From positions 1 through 64,000 of the forward strand of contig NZ_JAIXUB010000011.1 of NCBI RefSeq assembly GCF_027484205.1: a stretch of 64,000 nt of DNA, given 5' to 3'. This document shows positions 61,807 through 64,000 of the stretch, in pieces; positions within the stretch are counted from its first letter, which is position 1; each line of letters opens with the position of its first letter. The stretch comes from Flavobacterium sp. (GTDB lineage Bacteria > Bacteroidota > Bacteroidia > Flavobacteriales > Flavobacteriaceae). The translations under genes and the position numbers were made by a program. The notes below the pieces were generated by a model that was not told the origin of the DNA, did no database searches, and was given only the letters and a program-made list of their open reading frames with translations.

Positions 61807-62529
61807 ATGGCAACAACAAAAAGTACTTCAAAAAACACAAATAGAACTTTTTTTCAAAAATTGAAACGATTCATTTGGAAATCCATGTTGTGGTTTTTTG
61901 GATTATCAATTTTATCTGTTGTAGTTTTTAAGTGGGTTCCAATTCCGTTTACACCTTTGATGGTAATTCGAGTAATCGAAAATAAAATGGATGGAAAAGA
62001 AGCTGTTTTTAGTCATGATTGGGAATCATTAGAAAATATTTCACCCAATTTACAAAAAGCAGTTATCGCAAGCGAGGATGGTAATTTTTTAAAACATAGT
62101 GGCTTTGATTTTGAAGCGATGCAAAAAGCATTCAAAAACAACAATAAAGGAAAAAAACTAAAAGGTGGAAGTACCATTTCACAACAAACAGCAAAAAATG
62201 TATTTCTTTGGCAAGGAAGAAGTTACATTAGAAAGGGTTTGGAAGCTTATTTTACTGTATTAATAGAATTAATCTGGGGCAAAGAGCGTATTATGGAAGT
62301 TTATCTTAATTCAATTGAAATGGGTGATGGAGTTTATGGTGCTCAGGCTGCTTCAAAACATTGGTACAGCAAAGACGCTTCAAATTTATCTTCAAGAGAA
62401 GCAGCAGGAATTGCAGCCATACTACCAAGTCCGAGAAAATTTAAAGCGTCTAACTCTAGTTCGTACATCAACAGACGTAAAGATAAAATCACGCGTGTAA
62501 TGCGTCACATAGGAAAATTAGAATACTAA
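61807..62529 (+). CDS. mtgA: Monofunctional peptidoglycan glycosyltransferase
   Basis: 240 aa, GT51 family. One N-terminal membrane anchor (about 22-45) precedes a periplasmic domain. Motifs: VIASEDGNFLKHSGFDFEAM (catalytic Glu), KGGSTISQQTAKNVFLWQGR, KERIMEVYLNSIEMGDGVYG and AAGIAAILPSPRKF. It polymerises lipid II into glycan strands. It lacks a transpeptidase domain, as expected for MtgA. The start follows the oxidoreductase stop directly. It ends convergently with the DoxX gene. Confidence 0.95.
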   Translation: MATTKSTSKNTNRTFFQKLKRFIWKSMLWFFGLSILSVVVFKWVPIPFTPLMVIRVIENKMDGKEAVFSHDWESLENISPNLQKAVIASEDGNFLKHSGFDFEAMQKAFKNNNKGKKLKGGSTISQQTAKNVFLWQGRSYIRKGLEAYFTVLIELIWGKERIMEVYLNSIEMGDGVYGAQAASKHWYSKDASNLSSREAAGIAAILPSPRKFKASNSSSYINRRKDKITRVMRHIGKLEY

Positions 62530-62531
62530 TT

Positions 62532-62906
62532 TTATTGAAATAATGATTTATATTGTGGCCAATGCTTGTATATCATCATGCCATTGAGAACTGCAATTAA
62601 TAAAGCGCCACCTATTCCGTTTACATCTAAAAATAAGTGAAATAATAGAATATTTATTGAAATTGGAGCTAATAAAGTCAATGCAAAAGCAACCCATTTT
62701 TTTAAAAGAAGTAAAGCTCCAATTATTATTTCTAAAAAACCAACCGTTTTTAAAACATAACCTGTTGCTCCTAGCGATGTCATGAAACTTGCTGCTTTCT
62801 CTGGAAGTTCTGGCAATGGTATAAACCCAAAAAACTTATTGGCACCAAATAAAACAAGCAATAGACCTAATAGTATTCTAACAATTTTTGTAAACATTGA
62901 ATTCAT
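62532..62906 (-). CDS. DoxX-like membrane protein
   Basis: 124 aa with four helices. Family pattern: VRILLGLLLVLFGANKFFGF, then LKTVGFLEIIIGALLLLKKW and ALTLLAPISINILLFHLFLD. DoxX-family proteins are small quinone- or redox-associated membrane proteins of varied function. It is monocistronic and convergent with mtgA (2-nt gap). Nothing in the context tells its role. Confidence 0.87.
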   Translation of the reverse strand: MNSMFTKIVRILLGLLLVLFGANKFFGFIPLPELPEKAASFMTSLGATGYVLKTVGFLEIIIGALLLLKKWVAFALTLLAPISINILLFHLFLDVNGIGGALLIAVLNGMMIYKHWPQYKSLFQ

Positions 62907-63082
62907 AAATATTTATTTTATTGATTAGTAATATGGTAAAAATATAATTAATTTTTTATTTTATTTATATTTTAAACCTTAATTTTTTGAACAATTCTAT
63001 ATTTACACTATTTCTAGTCTATTCATTGTAACTTTTTTACAAAACAATTATCTAATAGTAATAATCTTAAAACAATTAAATT

Positions 63083-63886
63083 ATGCAAGCTCATGAAATA
63101 GATTACCAAATATTTGGAGAAGAAATGCAATATGTTGAAATAGAACTTGATCCGCAAGAAATTGTCGTTGCAGAAGCAGGAAGTTTCATGATGATGGACA
63201 ATGGAATCAAGATGGAAACCATTTTTGGTGATGGCTCAGGTCAAGATCAAGGTGGTGTTTTTGGAAAATTACTATCTGCTGGAAAAAGAGTTCTAACTGG
63301 AGAAAGTCTTTTCATGACCGCTTATTTAAATCAGAACAATACTAAAAGTAAAGTTTGCTTTGCTTCGCCTTATCCTGGAAAAATTATTCCAATTGATTTA
63401 CGACAATTTCAAGGAAAATTTATTTGTCAAAAAGATGCTTTCTTGTGTGCCGCAAAAGGTGTTGCTGTTGGAATTGAATTTTCTAAAAAATTGGGTCGAG
63501 GACTTTTTGGCGGAGAAGGTTTTATTATGCAAAAAGTAGAAGGCGATGGAATGGCATTTGTACATTCAGGTGGAACTTTAGCAAAAAGAGAATTAGCAGC
63601 AGGAGAAGTTTTAAAAGTTGATACCGGTTGTATTGTAGGATTTACAAAAGATGTTGACTATGATATTGAATTTATTGGAGGAATAAAGAACACGATTTTT
63701 GGTGGTGAAGGAATGTTTTACGCAACACTTCGTGGACCAGGAACCGTTTTTGTTCAATCATTACCTTTTAGCCGACTTGCCGATAGAATTATTGCCTCAG
63801 CACCTCAAAGTGGAGGAAGCTCTCGTGATGAAGGAAGTTTACTTGGTGGAATTGGCAGATTATTAGACGGCGATAATCGATTTTAA
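63083..63886 (+). CDS. AIM24/TIGR00266 family protein
   Basis: 267 aa. Pseudo-β-barrel fold without signal peptide or membrane helix. Family motifs: [77 protein letters not shown] and [12 protein letters not shown]. The molecular function of this widespread family is unknown; the yeast relative is a mitochondrial inner-membrane protein. The Gly/Ser-rich tail ([20 protein letters not shown]) is typical. A terminator follows. Confidence 0.92.
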   Translation: MQAHEIDYQIFGEEMQYVEIELDPQEIVVAEAGSFMMMDNGIKMETIFGDGSGQDQGGVFGKLLSAGKRVLTGESLFMTAYLNQNNTKSKVCFASPYPGKIIPIDLRQFQGKFICQKDAFLCAAKGVAVGIEFSKKLGRGLFGGEGFIMQKVEGDGMAFVHSGGTLAKRELAAGEVLKVDTGCIVGFTKDVDYDIEFIGGIKNTIFGGEGMFYATLRGPGTVFVQSLPFSRLADRIIASAPQSGGSSRDEGSLLGGIGRLLDGDNRF

Positions 63887-63892
63887 ATAAAT

Positions 63893-63926
63893 AAACCTGA
63901 CAGATTACAGTAATCTGTCAGGTTTT
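63893..63926. terminator. Bidirectional terminator after the AIM24-family gene
   Basis: AAACCTGACAGATTAC / GTAATCTGTCAGGTTT near-perfect 16-bp stem followed by five T on the plus strand. It also ends the partial minus-strand gene. Confidence 0.92.
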
Positions 63927-63931
63927 TAAAT

Positions 63932-64000
63932 TTATATACTAAAGTTAATTCCTAAAACAATATTTCTACCAATATTAGGAATTCCATCTGCTTTTAATCT
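63932..64000 (-). CDS. Partial gene: C-terminus of a probable outer-membrane β-barrel protein
   Basis: The last 22 codons of a gene entering from the right edge, reading RLKADGIPNIGRNIVLGINF then SI and stop. Alternating hydrophobic residues and the IGRNIVLGINF ending match the last strand of TonB-dependent receptors or related barrels. The rest lies outside the window, so the family assignment is tentative. Confidence 0.6.
   Translation of the reverse strand, partial: RLKADGIPNIGRNIVLGINFSI

Overview
The window reads as a low-GC chromosome segment from a member of the Bacteroidota, most likely a Flavobacterium-like Flavobacteriaceae. Reasons: promoters of the Bacteroidetes type (TTG-N19-TAnnTTTG upstream of rplM), type IX secretion (T9SS) C-terminal sorting domains on three proteins, TonB-dependent transport, family-typical proteins (DUF2723/GT117, DUF5916, DUF3127, DUF4301, GLPGLI-like), and the short palindromic and tandem word repeats common in flavobacterial intergenic DNA. 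No transposase, integrase, rRNA operon or CRISPR array was seen.

Layout. 1-220: tRNA-Gln(TTG) whose 3' end and terminator are duplicated around a palindrome. 458-8137: an OmpR-type two-component pair, a GT117 membrane glycosyltransferase, a polysaccharide deacetylase, a cysteine-less thioredoxin and a membrane metallophosphoesterase. 8215-15165: two T9SS-sorted secreted proteins and a small secreted protein, next to a LytTR regulator and its propeller-type sensor kinase. Both secreted-protein promoters carry the same direct-repeat operator at the same distance from the -7 element, so the cluster looks like a self-contained regulon. 15487-24647: polA, a small membrane protein, a serine hydrolase with a PnuC-like transporter, a DUF5916 outer-membrane protein and a LacI regulator. 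24900-27822: rplM-rpsI and rpsB-tsf. A compact hairpin-plus-pseudoknot RNA precedes rpsB.

28061-32915 is the accessory part. A strongly folded RNA candidate (28993-29124) lies directly upstream of a large lipoprotein with a Gly-rich linker and a distinct C-terminal region. It is followed by a small immunity-like gene, a secreted GLPGLI-like gene, an orphan toxin-tail-like fragment overlapping a second immunity-like gene, and a decayed second copy of the secreted gene. This resembles a polymorphic toxin/immunity locus with displaced cassettes and is the best candidate here for an undescribed system.

32952-44764: a TraB/GumN-HEAT-like protein, yhhQ, tag, a DUF1275 protein, aat, an SSB-tip-like DUF3127 protein, a flavin reductase, an orphan sensor kinase, a transglutaminase-like protein, a HIT protein, greA with a terminator-like leader, and a degenerate Rieske-like lipoprotein. 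44808-52057 (minus strand): a TPP riboswitch controls a TonB-dependent receptor (likely thiamin uptake). Upstream are arfB and an operon of a 4'-phosphopantetheinyl transferase, a GGGP synthase-family enzyme, pnuC and a NadR-like kinase fused to DUF4301. 52186-54797: ahcY, then a three-gene XRE cassette bracketed by two near-identical terminators. 54805-64000: a lipoprotein, an S9 peptidase, a T9SS reprolysin-type metalloprotease, an FAD oxidoreductase, mtgA, a DoxX protein, an AIM24-family protein and the tail of an outer-membrane barrel gene.
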